Part shown: positions 43,758 to 57,300 of the stretch, in pieces
Position numbering within the stretch: position 1 is the stretch's first letter
Layout: each line of letters begins with the position of its first letter
The notes under the pieces: generated by a model
Seen by the model: only the letters and a program-made list of their open reading frames with translations
Databases searched by the model: none
What the model was told of the DNA's origin: nothing
Position numbers and translations under genes: made by a program
From: Smittia aterrima
Lineage: Eukaryota > Arthropoda > Insecta > Diptera > Chironomidae
NCBI GenBank assembly: GCA_033063855.1
Contig: CP093830.1
Coordinates: 11,408,854-11,472,853 of the forward strand
DNA: 64,000 bases
Direction of reading: 5' to 3'

Positions 43758-45367
43758 TCAAACGATTCTGTTCTTTATAACTTCGCGCATAAACTTGGCT
43801 GACTTCTTTGGAACTCTCTCTTTAGTTTCACTTGTCAAGTTCACAGTGTAAAGACCAAAGTGTTCTGTATAACCTCGGAGCCATTCAAAGTTGTCAACGA
43901 TTGACCAAGTTGTGTAACCAATCACGTTGCAGCCATCTTCATTGATTGCTCTCGAAATTGATGTCAAATGAGTTTGCAGATAATCAATTCGATCATTGTC
44001 TTCGAGCTCTCCGTCGTCACTCCATCCATTTTCAGTTATCAAGACTTTTGGATTGTTGTATTCATTCTTAAACCAAACGAGAACATCGTGAAGTCCTTGA
44101 GGAACACTGTAGAGCCAAGTTGATTTCGCTCGCTTCCACTTTGAATCAATCGTAGGAATAATTCGAGAATCACTAGCCCAGCCAGGCCATTCTTGAGGAA
44201 TGTATTCTGAAGTATTCAATGTAACGAGACGCGAAGAATAATAATTATAACCGAGGAAATCTGATGATCCTTTTATGAAATCCCTAACATCATCTGACAT
44301 TTGAGGAAGTCGTGACCAAGGTCTTTTCTCCTTGATGCTTCGTTTATTAATTTCATCGATCATCACTTTCGGGTAGCCTCCCTCTTTGCTAAAAATTGGA
44401 TTCGCAAACCAACCGATATCGAAGTTAAGCGCACGTTGTACAACATCGTCACCAACAGAAGAATCTTTTGGATAATAAAATCTTCCGTCAAGAGAAATTC
44501 CGATTAGTCCTCTTTGATCGTTTGCATAAACTCTTTTGTAATGATGATAAACCGTGGCATGAGCTTTGAGAAGATTTGTTCCGCAAATGTATTCGCCAAC
44601 TCCTGGCAATTTAATTAAAGGAGCTGATCTTCCTGTGCCATATCCATCAACACAAGTGTCAAACGGTTCGTTAAATGTAATCCATATTTTCACTCGATTG
44701 CCAAATTCTCGAAAAACTGTATCAGCGAAGAGATTGAAGTATTTCACGATGTTTGGGGTGAGAAAACCGCCTTCATCTTGAACCCATTGCGGAAGATCAT
44801 AATGATAGAGTGTGACGACCTACGAGAAATGATTTCTAGAACGCAATGATTGTGAATGACCTAAAGCTTATCAAATATTTACCGGCTCAATTCCGTTGAT
44901 GATAAGTTCTTCGATTAATTGATTGTAATAGTCGAACGCTTTCTTGTTGACCTGCGTTCCAACAGGAAAAATTCTTGACCACGCAATAGAGAAGCGATAA
45001 TGTTGAAACTAAAACAATTTTTATCAATATTTAATTGCCACAGTTGTAGTGAAGATTTTCTTCTTACCCCAACATGCTTCAGTGCTTCTACGTCTTTCTT
45101 GTAGAAATGATAAGAATCTGCTCCAACATCTGCAGTTGTATGATCGGCGATTAATTCTGGATGATTATGAGTAATCGTATCCCAAATCGATGGACCTTTG
45201 CCATCTTCTTTCCACCCTCCTTCGATTTGATAAGCAGCAGTGGATGCACCAAAAGAAAAGTTTGCTGGAAAATTATTGGAACTTGCTTCTCGTACAATCA
45301 ACGAAGGCTGAAGTGCCAATGCAAGGCTTCCAAACAAAACACAGAAGAAACAAATGAAAACTCGCAT
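43758..45367 (-). CDS. GH1 beta-glucosidase (myrosinase-like)
   Basis: Glycoside hydrolase family 1 enzyme cleaving beta-glucosides, probably secreted into the gut. Exons 45367-45068, 45008-44883 and 44819-43758 join in phase 0, 495 residues, typical for the family. ATG 45367 is used (MRVFICFFCVLFGSLALA, signal peptide); the GTG two codons upstream is not a start. Family marks are FPANFSFGASTAAYQIEGGW, IAWSRIFP, the acid/base Glu in TFNEP (about 189) and the nucleophile Glu in ITENGW (about 404). The aglycone-side motif WSIVDNFEWLRGYTEHFGL is also present. All catalytic residues are present. It is divergently arranged to asp, 348 bp apart. Confidence 0.95.
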
Positions 45368-45714
45368 CTTCACGACCCGAATTAAGAGTTAAGACTAAAC
45401 TTTCGATTTGTATGTAGTTTCGATTTGAGAACTGGCTGTTGTGGAGTGTAACAAGACTTCAGAAGAAAAAAAATCAAAGAAAAAATGAAATCAACGGGCA
45501 AATTTAAATCTAACGCGTTGCTTTAGCTTGACTCCAACGGAAATTTTAAACAGAAACTGAAGCTTTGCTTTAACGGTCAATTCAATAAACTGAAAAATCG
45601 CTCTCGGATTTAATTCGTTATTGTGTGTTTAAACAAGTTTAGGAACAAAATTACTGCTTTAATATAGACGACAATCACTTCTTCATTCTTTTGATGCAAT
45701 TATCGCATTGAAAC

Positions 45715-48700
45715 ATGAGTGCTTTTGAGGTAAAATTTAAAACAATAAATTCGTGATAATTTTTTGAATTTTGGGTAATAAATTCGAGATTAATCGATCT
45801 TAATTAATTTGTCGTTAGCAACGGCTGATGAAACATATTCCAGTGCAAAAATCTCTTTCCGAAATGAAAACATAATAAAGCTGATCTTTTGTTTGTGTTT
45901 TTAGTGCAACATAACACCAACCAGATTCAGGAATGAGAAGAAGCGGAATGAGGACAGGGAACCAACGTTTGTGGATCTAAAACCGTTCAGTGGACGTTCA
46001 ATCGTTACATTTGAGAATGTCCCCATATCAAAAACTGCTCGACGCCTCCTCATCATCATCAATCCATTCGATGAACCATTGCAAGTCAATGTCACGAAAA
46101 TGCCAAAGCCTGAGAACAATCTCGCATTTGAATGGAAAGAAAATCAAATTCCACCTCAATCACAACTCAACCTCGAACTAGTTTGGACTCCGCTAGCTTC
46201 GATCAGCTGTCGAGAGACCATGCAGATTAGCGATGGAAACGGTAACAAGAAAGACGTTGCTATCATCCTCAAGTCATGTGAGTTAAAAAAGACAACTTCT
46301 CGAAAGGTTGCGCCTTCTGGATATCCGAAAAAACTGAAAATGAAAACGCCATCGCCTCCAACTCATTTTCATCGGGTTGCTTCGGCGAAGGCAACTATGA
46401 GGTCTAGTCACTCAGAGAATCGACCTCCACTGCAAATGTCACCTCTCAGAAATGCAACCAACCTGCGAACTACCGATCTACTCGACCGAATCGATATAAA
46501 CTCTTGCACGAACATTTTCCAAGATAAGGAAAATGCACCTTTGACGCCGAAGAATGTTTCGACTCTTTTCGATAACATTCGATTCACTCCGTTGACTGAT
46601 TCGAAGCCAAAATGTGAGAGTAAGCTTGAGTATTTGGCCTCTCTACCTACGCCAGTCCTATCATCTCAAAGCAACTCAGTTGTTAACAACACCGTGACTC
46701 GTCGAAGAATCGTTGTCTCGCCAGAAACAAATGTTGCTCCTCCGCTTTATGCGTTACCAACACCACAAGAAAAGCGCCGCACAAAATCATCATCTCAAGT
46801 CGATGAGATTAATGAAATTGAAATCATTTTAAACGAAAACACTCGGGTCCTTTCAAGTAACCATCTCTGCGTAATCTCAGAAGAAGAGCAGATCACAGCT
46901 CCAACGGAATTTCATAAAACGTTTGAAGTGAACAAGACTCAATCGATGACTGAACTCTGCGGCTCATGCTCTTTCACTCAAGCAACGTCAGAATCCTTGA
47001 AGGACACTTTGAAAGTCCCTGGCGCGAATGTCGTGAAGTTGCGATGTAATCAAGGTTCGATGCCGAATTTGAATGACGATGTTGGGTCGATCGAAAACAA
47101 TCGTTACTTCAAACAACAGAAGGTCGAACGTAATCAAGAGAATAATTCATTGGAAAGTCTAGTAAGCAATGCGGATTTCCAAGAGATTGAAAGCTGTGCT
47201 CAGTCATCTCGACTTTTTATTGATGATTTTGATTCGCCAGTCAAACAAAGCTCAACAGGTGAAACGAAATTGTCGAGAGATTTGAAGCCATCTCCGAGAG
47301 AAAAACCTGAATCACCATCAATTCGTCGTATTCAACAAGAAGAGCCACGAAAAACTCCAAATCGTAAAAACGTTTTTGTTTTCTCGCCACCGTCACGAAG
47401 AGAAACATTTGCAGTAACTTCAAATGGCCAGAACATTCGCGCTACAACTTGGAAGCAACAACAGAATCAACAAATGTTTGCCGTTCCGAAAGTTCCTCGC
47501 GATCTTACTTTACGATCAAAATTTGTTACCCAATCTTTAAGCTCCTTGTCGACATCAAGCCTCGCTTCTATCTCATCTACATGTTCAACGCCAGCGAAAT
47601 TAACAACTGGGAGATTGTACAACGAGAATTACATGGCAGTTTACAATCGCAATGATCCATTCTCGGCTACAACAACCATCGATCCTTTCCTATCTTCTAC
47701 AATGTATCTTGATGAGCAGAATCTCGACAAGATCGAGAAATCGTACATGAAATGGCTCAACGCTTTAGTGACTATCCCTCCTGATCTCGAGTCTGATGTT
47801 AACGAAAAGATCGATATTGGGAAATTGTTCACTGAAGTTCAAAACAAGGAAATGACTCTCGCACCAACGAAGGAAGCTGTCGTGTCAAAGTACTACACGT
47901 CTCGTTTGGATTCACTTCGCAATTTAGCTGTTCAACTATTTCACAGTCACCAAATATCTGCACCGTTGAACAAACTCACTGTCATGATCAATGAGAAGAA
48001 CAAACTCGATATCAAAGCAGATCGAAGCATTCACTTGGACATTGTCTTACAAAGAGCTCTCCTTGAGCTTCTGCTCTGCTACAATCCGCTTTGGTTGCGA
48101 ATTGGGATTGAAGTTGTGATGAATGTGCAACTCAACTTGACATCAAATCGAGACATTTTCGGGATGACTCGCTTCATCATCTCCAATCTCTTCAAGTCTC
48201 CTTATCTTGCTGAGAAATATAGCAAGTTCAGTCAGAAGAACGAGTATCTCGAAAAGCTTCGTAAGCACACGGTTAAGAACTTTTTGTTCATCATTTTCTT
48301 CCTCGATCGTGCAAAGGAGTCTCGATTAATCAAGCAAAATCCTTGTCTCTTCGTGAAGAAAGCTCCGTTTAAGGAATCTACTGAAATCCTTAAGCGGTTT
48401 GCTTCGTTGGTTCTTGCAAATTATGGAGACATCATCAGAATGCTTCGACGACTTGACTACATTGTCAATCACAAGCAAACAGCTATCGACGAATACAACT
48501 TTGCATTCACTAATCTCGCTGTAGATTTGCGTGAAGGAGTTCGTTTGACTAAAGTCATGGAAGTTATCTTGATGCGAGATGATTTAGTTCAGAAAGTTCG
48601 CGTACCTGGTAAGTAAATTTAATTTAATAAAAGTTTTAATTAGAATTAAAGTTTTCTTTTCTTTCTATAGCAATCTCACGTCTTCAGAAAGTTTACAACG

Positions 48701-51700
48701 TTGATCTAGCTTTGAAAGCTCTCGAAGCTGCTGAGTATCAAATTCTTGGAAATATTACATCAAAGGATATTGCCGATGGTCATCGTGAAAAGACTTTGTC
48801 ATTGCTATGGCAAATAATTTACAAATTCCGTGCACCTCGATTCAATGCAGCAGCGATAACGATTCAGAGGTTCTGGAGAAGTAAATATCTCATGATTGTC
48901 GTCAACCGGAGAATCAAAGCTAAAGAACAAGAGAAACTAAATCGTGCAGCGACAGTTATTCAGAAAGTAAGTTATTGTTAAAATCGAAACTTTGTGCTAA
49001 CTAATTTCAATTTTTATTCTCAGGCTTTTCGTGGTTGGAAAGCTCGACAAGAAATCAAATTATATCGCGAAAAGGTCACAGCATCTTGCGTATTGATTCA
49101 AAAGTATGTCCGTGGCTTTATTCTAAGACGTCGTCTAAAGAAGCAAATCACTTCTGTGGTTTGTCTTCAACGTTGGTATCGACAAGTTCGAATTATGCGC
49201 GAGGCAAGAATTCAATTTGTGATCACGAAAACATCAACCACGGTCATTCAGAAATGGTGGCGACGACAGTTATTAGCAAAGAAGTTAATAGCGGCGAGTC
49301 AGGTCATAAAATCAATCAAACAGGAATCACTTGTTCGACATAAAGCAGCAATTATCATTCAACGTTCGATCAAATCTTTTGTCATTCATCAGAAGCTTAA
49401 AAGTGTAATCAATGGTATTGTCTCTCACAATAGAAAAGTTCGCAGCAGGAATCTTGCAGCTGTTAAGATTCAATCGATCTTAAGGATGAAGCAACAACGA
49501 AATAAATTTCTTCAGCTCAAAAAAGCAACAACGAAGATTCAATGTTGGTGGCGTCAAAAGCTTGAAGCTAAGAAGACTCGACAAACGTTCGTTGAAGTTA
49601 AACAATGCACAGTTAAGATTCAATTGTGGTTCCGAGGAGTTATCGAAACGAAAAAACAACGAACGAGCTTCTTGCTGTATCGCAAAACTGTCATCACTGT
49701 TCAAAACAGATACCGAGCGAACTTACTCATGCGACAAGCACTTGCAGAGTATCAACAACTGAAGATTGCGACCATGACGATTCAGCAGCAATTCAGAGCA
49801 TTGCAGGCAATGAGATCGCAGAGAGATCAATATGAGAAACTAAAAAAATCGACGATTGCTGTTCAACAAAGATTCCGTGCCATTTCTCAAATGAAAACAC
49901 AGCGCCGCACATATTTGCTCATCAGAACTTCAACAATCGTTGTTCAAAGAATTTTCCGTGCCACACTTCTCATGAAGAAAGAGCGAAAGGAATATCTTGT
50001 GCTTCGAACAGCTACAATAACTATTCAACAACGGTTCCGAGCACAAAAAGCCATGCAAATTGATCATCGTGAATACGAAAAGACTCGCAAAGCGGTTGTC
50101 ACACTCCAGTGTCGTTTCCGCGCTAATCAAATTATGAAAACCGAGCGACAACAATATTTAACACTGAAAGAATCAGTTATCAAAGTTCAGAAACGATTCA
50201 GAGCAAATCAACTTATGAAGAAGGAACAAGAACACTTTAATAATTTGAAGCGGTCAACGATTTGCATTCAACAAAAGTTCAGATCAACGATGCTCATGCG
50301 AAAGCTCACGATAGAGTTTTACACCATTCAGATTACCACAGTCAACATTCAAAGACGATTCCGTGCCAATCAATTGATGAAATCTGAGCGAGAGAGATTC
50401 CAATTATTGAAACGAGCAACACTTGTTACACAGACTCGCTTCCGAGCAAATCAACTCATGAAGACTGAGAGAAACGATTTCCTGAAAATGAAATCAGCAA
50501 CAATGAAACTTCAACAATGGTTCCGTGGAGTTCTAGAGATGAAAAAGCAGCAAGCAAACTTCTTGCTCTATCGCAGAGCAGTCATCAACGTTCAAAACAG
50601 ATATCGAGCTAATTTATTAATGCGAAGAACGCACGAAGAATATCATAAACTCAAAGTAGCAACGGTCAATACTCAGCGACTATTCAGAGCACAATTAGCA
50701 ATGAGAACACAGCGCAATGAATATACAAAACTGAGAAAATCAACAATTGTTATTCAACAAAGATTCCGTGCCATTACTCAAATGAAAATTCAACGTCGTG
50801 CTTACTTGCTCATCAGAACTTCAACTATTACAATTCAACGAATCTTCCGTGCGACACTTTTAATGAGAAAAGAGCGAAATGAGTATCTTATGCTTCAAAA
50901 TGCTGCACTAACTATTCAGCAAAGATTCCGAGCACAAAAGTCAATGCAAATTGATCACCAGCAATATCAAAAGACTCTCTTAACGATTGTGACAGTTCAA
51001 CGTCGCTTCCGTGCTAACCAAATGATGAAAGTTGAACGTCAAGAATATTCAACACTCAAAACAGCAGCTATCACAGTTCAAAGACAGTTCAAGGCAAATC
51101 AACTTATGAAGAAAGAACAAGAACACTTTAAGAACTTGAAGCAGACAACGATTCGCCTTCAACAAAAGTTCAGATCGACAATTCTAATGAGAAAGCTCAC
51201 GATACAGTTCACCACAATCCGGATTGTCACTGTTACCATTCAAAGACGATTCCGTGCTAATCAATTAATGAAATCTGAGCGAGATCGATTCAAATTATTG
51301 AAAAAGGCTGCAATTGTTACACAAACGCGCTTCCGGGCGAATCAACTCATGAAGACTGAAAGAAACGAATTTTCAAAAATGAAATCAGCTGCAATCAAGA
51401 TTCAAATTTGGTTCCGAAGCGTTCAGTTGTTAAAGATTGATAGGATTAACTACGTTACCCTGAAGAGAACAGTTTTGATAGTAGAAAATCGAATCCTGGC
51501 CAACCAATCAATGCAAATTGAGCGATCGAAGTTCTTGGAACTAAAATCCACGACTACATTCATTCAACGCCGTTACCGAACAAAACTGGAAGCCAGACAA
51601 TTGCGAAAGAGATTTGTAAACTTACGTGAGATTGTCGTGAAGATGCAGTCAAGAATTCGTGGCAACCAAGCTCGTTTGCGATTCAAAGAACTGCAAACTC

Positions 51701-52708
51701 CTGAAAATCTCGAATTACGTAAGCAACATAAAGCAGCAAGATGCATTCAAGCAGCTTATCGAGGGTATCGCGAGAGGAACAAAAAGGAAAATCGTTGCTT
51801 CAAAGTTATTGTCATGCGTTTGATGAAGGTACAAAAAAATCTCGATCCTGCACAAACTCTCGCCGCAAAGCTGAAGACATCAATCGACTTTCTAAAAACC
51901 GGATATGATTCAAACATCGCAATCTCATTCCTCGCAAAAATCGAGTACATGTCTAGAATCGTACCTTGGATTCTAATTGAAGATGCCGATTTTATCTCCG
52001 TGTTTTGTTATGGGATAATGTCATCAGCCATTCGCTCTGAAGTTGATAAGCAGATCATTGAACTTTGCAGCTGCATAATCTTGAACCTGAGTCGTTATAA
52101 GGACACACAAGAAAGTGCCTTCCATGTAAGAATACGAGATAATTTCTTTTACACTTGATAGTAATTAATTTTTTGTTCTAAAGGATCAAGGGTTGCTGAC
52201 CATTGCGCAAATGCTCCTTCGCTGGTGTGACAAAGATTGCGGAATCTTCAACACACTTTGTACACTCGTGTGGGTGTTTGCACATTGCAAGAAGAAGAAG
52301 AGGGTAAGACGAATGAAATTTACCTAACTTCAATAAATTTTTATTCAAACATTTCATTTACAGAAAATTCGAGAATTCATGACGAGAGATGGTGAATTCA
52401 TTCTTTCACAAATCGCTCAGAACGTCGCTCGAAAGGAAAACATGAGAAAGAACTCTCGCCGTCCTATCGGCTTTCAATCAATCTCTTTGATCAAATACAA
52501 GAAAGATCATCTCCAGCAACTTCGCTTCAATCCGCAGTCAACAGCATTCAGCTCAGGATTCATCACACCGGAAATGCTTCGTCAATGCGAAGAGGTTCCG
52601 TCGCTTGAACCTGATTACGGCTTGGTCAAGACAATGCCTTACATTTTCTACTCGTCAGTTTTTGCTTTCGACAACGTTCTGAAAAAGCTCGAGATAAAGA
52701 AAGCTTAA
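45715..52708 (+). CDS. asp: Abnormal spindle (ASPM orthologue)
   Basis: Microtubule minus-end and spindle-pole protein needed for mitosis. Exons 45715-45729, 45905-48608, 48671-48966, 49024-52125, 52184-52303 and 52364-52708 join in phase, 2193 residues. The first coding exon is only five codons, MSAFE, the same start as Drosophila Asp. Domains: ASH/MSP-like N-terminus (about 20-125), a long disordered Ser/Pro-rich part with likely CDK sites, a calponin-homology region (about 790-990), then from about 1005 a very long IQ array made of 27-residue units, and a helical C-terminus. Nucleotides 49627-50517 and 50518-51408 are two 11-unit blocks of exactly 891 bp. Fly Asp is about 1950 residues, so the extra length is mostly IQ array. 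The GTG at 45971 is not a start. Confidence 0.96.
49627..51408 (+). repeat. Tandem 891-bp superrepeat inside the asp IQ array
   Basis: Two blocks of 891 bp (297 codons, 11 units of 27 residues) each begin at a WFRG unit: 49627 and 50518. A third WFRS unit at 51409 starts the next, divergent part. Corresponding units match by position and not just by type, for example RYRANLLM, IFRATLLM, RFRAQKxMQIDH, KFRSTxLMRKLT and RFRANQLMKSER in the same order. Confidence 0.9.
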
Positions 52709-53651
52709 AAGCTCGAGATTACTGCTGAGAGAAAAGTCACAAACATTCTTAGCAGATTATCTTAAACTTTATTTATCTTTAGTCATTAATTATTCAGATT
52801 ATTATTTGTTGTTCTCTTCCCATTTAACTTGCAACTTTTTTTCTTTATAATACTGGATGGTAATACGGCGTTTTCAAGTCACCTGTGACGACACTTCTCT
52901 TCATCATCTTAAACTGCCTTGCCAATAAAAAACAAAATGAGAAACAAATTTAAAACGCAAAGTGTGTTCTTTTTTTTCTTGTAAATCGTCTTTAGACATC
53001 TCGAATAGTTGTGATAAATAGACACGAGTTCAATAATTGTTTGGGCTGTCGTGCCAAATCATGCTCGACTTGGCTTCTTATATCTTCGATCTCCATGTTA
53101 CGCTTCAATAAAATTTACAAGTTTTTAAATGTTTTTATCAATCTTTGGCTGTAATTTATTTTTGTCAAGTGCTTCCGAGAAATCTTTTCATCACCGAGAT
53201 CACTTTCCCCCTGTGTTTTGTTTAAAGTAATTTCTGCTTTGTTCTCTTTATTTTTTTTTTGTAGACCGTTTGACCCCAAAACGATGGAAACTTATCTCGA
53301 AAGCACGGCTTTTAGTTCACTTAACGCTAAATCATTTTCCTTCAATTTTGCTTTTATCTCTCAACAATTTTTCACAATTATCTTCGAAAAAAATGTAATT
53401 TTTCTCCATTTCCTCAGTTTTATGCAGTTTGATGGAAGCGTCATGTTGCGTGTGCGCGCCCCCTGAAAAAGGACAAATGTCGGAATAAAGGAAATTCGCA
53501 TCGCTGTTGAATATTTACATCACAACAATAAGAAAAGGTGCTCAAAGACTGCTTGACAATTAGATACACAAGCGAGATTTCAAGGAACAAACAATTGGGC
53601 GTGGGTGTGTGAGCGTTAGAGTTTTTTGTAGTTTGCTGGGCTTCATGAGTC
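52709..53651. other. Intergenic, asp and AstA 3' regions
   Basis: Convergent 3' ends of asp (+) and allatostatin A (-). AT-rich; AATAAA-like words occur on both strands (for example near 52924 on plus). The ORF at 53218 has no protein features. No other gene seen. Confidence 0.5.
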
Positions 53652-54384
53652 TTAACGTCGTCCGAGGCCAAAGTTGTATCGATTTGGAAGTCTCTTGTCG
53701 TAATCTTCGTTGTATTTCCTTTTGCCAAGACCGAAATCGTAAGCTCGTCGCTTTCCAAGACCAAAGCTGTAAGGTCTTGGCGAACGTTTATATTCTAAAG
53801 ACACGAAAAGGATTAGAAAGGATTAGAATTTCAATTCCTTAACTCACCTCTCGGGTATCCAATTAAATCGTAATCAATGACATCGATATCGTTCTTGTTG
53901 TCCATGAATCCTCCGTTCTCCCAGTTCTCCATATTCAAACCAGCAGCCTTGTCGTAATTATCAGAGTAAACTTCTGAATCGTCATCGTAATTTGAGATCT
54001 CATCAGCATCGGCACGTTTTCCCAATCCGAAATTATAACCATAAGGACTACGACGAGAATGACACATCAAAACTATTTTCTCTAGTAATCAATGATTTGT
54101 TTGATAACTCACTTTGATCTCTTGCCAAGTCCGAAGTTATAGTGCGGCAGCCTCTTTTTCCCGGGCCCTCCAGTTGTGATTATGTATCGTCGCTTTCCCA
54201 ATCCGAAATCATATTTCGGTGAGCGTTCAACGCGTGTGTCGATGCCATTTGGTAATCCCTCAGAAGCTTTCTCCGGGGAAGTGCCTGATGGCGATGAATC
54301 AGCCATTGCTGACGAAGCAACATACGCCAAAGTCAAAAACAACGCGTAACACTGAACTTTCATCTTGCTATCTATACAACTCAT
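53652..54384 (-). CDS. AstA: Allatostatin A (FGLamide) neuropeptide precursor
   Basis: Precursor of FGLamide peptides acting on galanin-like receptors; in insects they affect feeding, gut motility and, in some orders, juvenile hormone. Exons 54384-54113, 54047-53848 and 53794-53652 join in phase, 204 residues. Translation starts at ATG 54384 or, perhaps better for the signal peptide, at 54363 (MKVQCYALFLTLAYVASS). Six peptides end in FGLG before a dibasic site: SPKYDFGLG, LPHYNFGLG, SNPYGYNFGLG (across the first exon border), SPRPYSFGLG, RAYDFGLG and LPNRYNFGLG. The Gly supplies the amide. An acidic spacer separates the third and fourth. An acceptor just upstream (ttcatttag, near 54392) points to a noncoding first exon to the right. 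Confidence 0.96.
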
Positions 54385-54399
54385 TGCGATCTAAATGAA

Positions 54400-57300
54400 T
54401 GAAGAGAAAAAGCACAAATTGAGATTCAGTCGAATTAATTAATTACACAACAGTTTTCATGAGTTTTATTAGTCGCGTTAAGCTTCTCGATTGATTGTGG
54501 CGACGATATATTGGGAATAGGTCGTCATGGCGATAGGAAGCTGATTAAATAATTTGAACATAATCAAACACTCTCTTATGATTCATTAACAAGTTAATAA
54601 AATGAAATTTTATTGCTTATTCTCTTTCCCCCTCAAAATCGATGATTGAAAAGAATTGTTCCGACTTTTTCATCTCAAACAAATCATCAACAATATACGA
54701 AGCCATCGCAAAACTTTAACAATCAAAAAGTTTCATAACAGAAGCTGCTCTAAGCCTAACGTAAGTAAAGATTAATTATTACATGATGCGAGAGAAACTG
54801 TCCTCTTAAAGGATTTAAAAAAAACCTCGATTACATGAGAGCAGTACACGACGATTTACAAACAAATGTGAAACGTGAACATTTGAGCAGGATGATTACA
54901 AGACACGGTCTATTTAATTAGTGGGAGTTGGTTTCAAGTTTATACTGTTTTCGCCCGAATAAATTCAAAGAAATTTTATCCTTAGTTCGTCTACGCTTCG
55001 GGTTAAGCTCAGGTAGCTGGAATAAACACAACCAATGCCGCGAGGATACTTCGCGTTTAATGAGGCAATATTTCATCGTCCCGACATGATCCGGAAAAAA
55101 AGAGTTTTACCAGATTTTTGTTTCAACCTTGGCAGATGGCCTAAGGAATGTTTTTTCAGTCACTTGGAAATCTGATTTGTGTTAAAATCTTTGTTTACCC
55201 TAATGAGATCATCTGACCAACATTGGATTAAATCTTGTCATCATAACTTCTTTAGAAATCTCAGTAATGGCTTTCTCTCTCTCTGTTAATGCGATTCCGT
55301 ATGAGCTTAATGAATGTTTCAACTCTTTGCGGTGGAATATTGAAGGTTTTTGTTTACCAAGGATTAAACGCTAAATGAGTCACGATTCCAAGATCTTAAA
55401 GACATATCAGATGATAAATCTAACACATTCTGAAGGAATATTTAAAAGCTTAGCAGTCTCATAAAAAGTGCAAAGGATAAAAAGCTTTTCAAACTCATAT
55501 AAAGGCCATTGGACTGATCTGCGCGACGAAACTCACGACGAAGCATTGGTATCGTAAAAGTTTTAATGGCTTTCCAACATTTGTTCAAGATAGAATCTAA
55601 ATCTGGAGAAATCTCTTCTCGGAAGCAGCAAATATGTTTCTTGATGGTAAAAGAAAAGAATTTCCGACCATTTCTCGCGTCGCTGACTTTTAATTCATTG
55701 CAAACTCGAAAAAAGGTTTACGACATTGACGAATGAAATTAGCATTTTTTTTTGTTTCGCGACTCAAGACAAGCCGAAGGGATGAAAGGTTCGATTAAAA
55801 ATGAATCAGATGTCCCTTGATAAAAGAAAATACAAAACTCTGATTGAATTCGTTTGAGGAAGCAATCACGTGACTTCAATGTGAATATTCAACAAGTGGT
55901 CGATGCTTAAAGTAAACTTCACATACATAATTTCTTTCCTCTCTCAGCTTGAAGATTTTCCTCTTTGCGTTGGCGAGAGGAAATTGCAGAATTATGATTA
56001 TTAATTAAGCTGCCGCTCTCTCGTTAAGCTTCTGCACTCTCTGAAGCCAATTAAGTGTAACAAATTGACGCTCGGATTTCTTTTTGACATGAAAGATATC
56101 TTCATTAAAATATAAAAAGTGCAACGAAGATTAAGCGACGAGTTCAGGAAAATGTGTCACGAGAGTTTTCTTTAGATTTTTCTTTTAAAGGAAAAATGAA
56201 ATTCCATTCCGCGTCATCACATTTTTTATGAATGCTCAACAAGCACTCTCCACAAACAAATAAAAATAACTCCATGAAATGCGTTTCATGTCATCGCGAC
56301 TTGTTGACACTCTTTGTTTTCAGTTTAATGCTGTTTAGAAGTTGTTAAACTTTATGTGACACAAGTTTCAATAAACAAAAAAATAAGTTCGTCTCGAATA
56401 TTCAGCGTTGTTTTTAAATAAAAGCATTTATTGACTTCGATTGAGTCTCGTTTCCCCCGCAGCGATGTTTATCCATTGGAAAATTCAAATTTCCTTCGAG
56501 ACTTTTTTCCTCTTCAATTTATTGGCGGCAGGCTGATCATAAATCATTCATCGTTTACTGAAGTCGATACAAGATCCTATGAAATTGACTTTCGACATGG
56601 AATGAGAAGCGGCTCGTTTCAAACATCCGCTAATTTTTGCTGCTACTCTCAAATCCAGATTAAAAGGAAGAAAATGCTTTTTGACACATCTCCCCTCAAG
56701 GGATTTATGTTTCGGTGAAGTTTATTACAGTGAGACTTCGCAACATTAATTTTATTGCATGAAAATATTTTCAGCTAGACAAAAACAAAACAAAAAGTGA
56801 GTGCCACTTGAAGGTTCAGCTGAAAACAATTCATTTGCATGATGTCATCATAAATTTTAGATCTTCTAACCTTTTGTTATTTTAAAGATCATTAATACAC
56901 ATCTCGGTTGATAGAAATTATTTTTGCTCTAACCTGTTCCACCTGGTGTCGTGATAGACTTTAAATACGTCGTTAAACTTGGTTTAGAGTAAATTGAAAC
57001 TTGAAACGATTTTCCTGACGATGGAAAAATAAATAAAATTCCATCAATCTGAAGTTTCTTTGGAGAAGTTTTCACTTCTTTCTTTTCCGCTTCGATGTGC
57101 TGACTAAAGTCTATCTCATGTGAAGTTTCTTTAATTGAATAACGGAAGTTTGACAACTGAAAACCTCAATTTCGATCCTTCAACTTTTTCTTCTTGTCAA
57201 CCACTAAAGTGAAGGAAGACATAAAATGATGAATGAACTCTTGTCTGAGTCAGACCTTAAAGATAAGAGTGACGAGTGTTCATCAAGTGTGACGAGTAAA

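Noticed and set aside
45971..45973. Start of asp at GTG 45971
   Set aside because: GTG is not a likely start here. The coding frame continues upstream to an acceptor at 45904 and joins a five-codon exon MSAFE that matches the known Asp N-terminus.
56431..56718. 95-codon ORF in the large intergenic region
   Set aside because: Non-ATG start, no motif, no signal peptide and no splice context; consistent with chance in AT-rich DNA.
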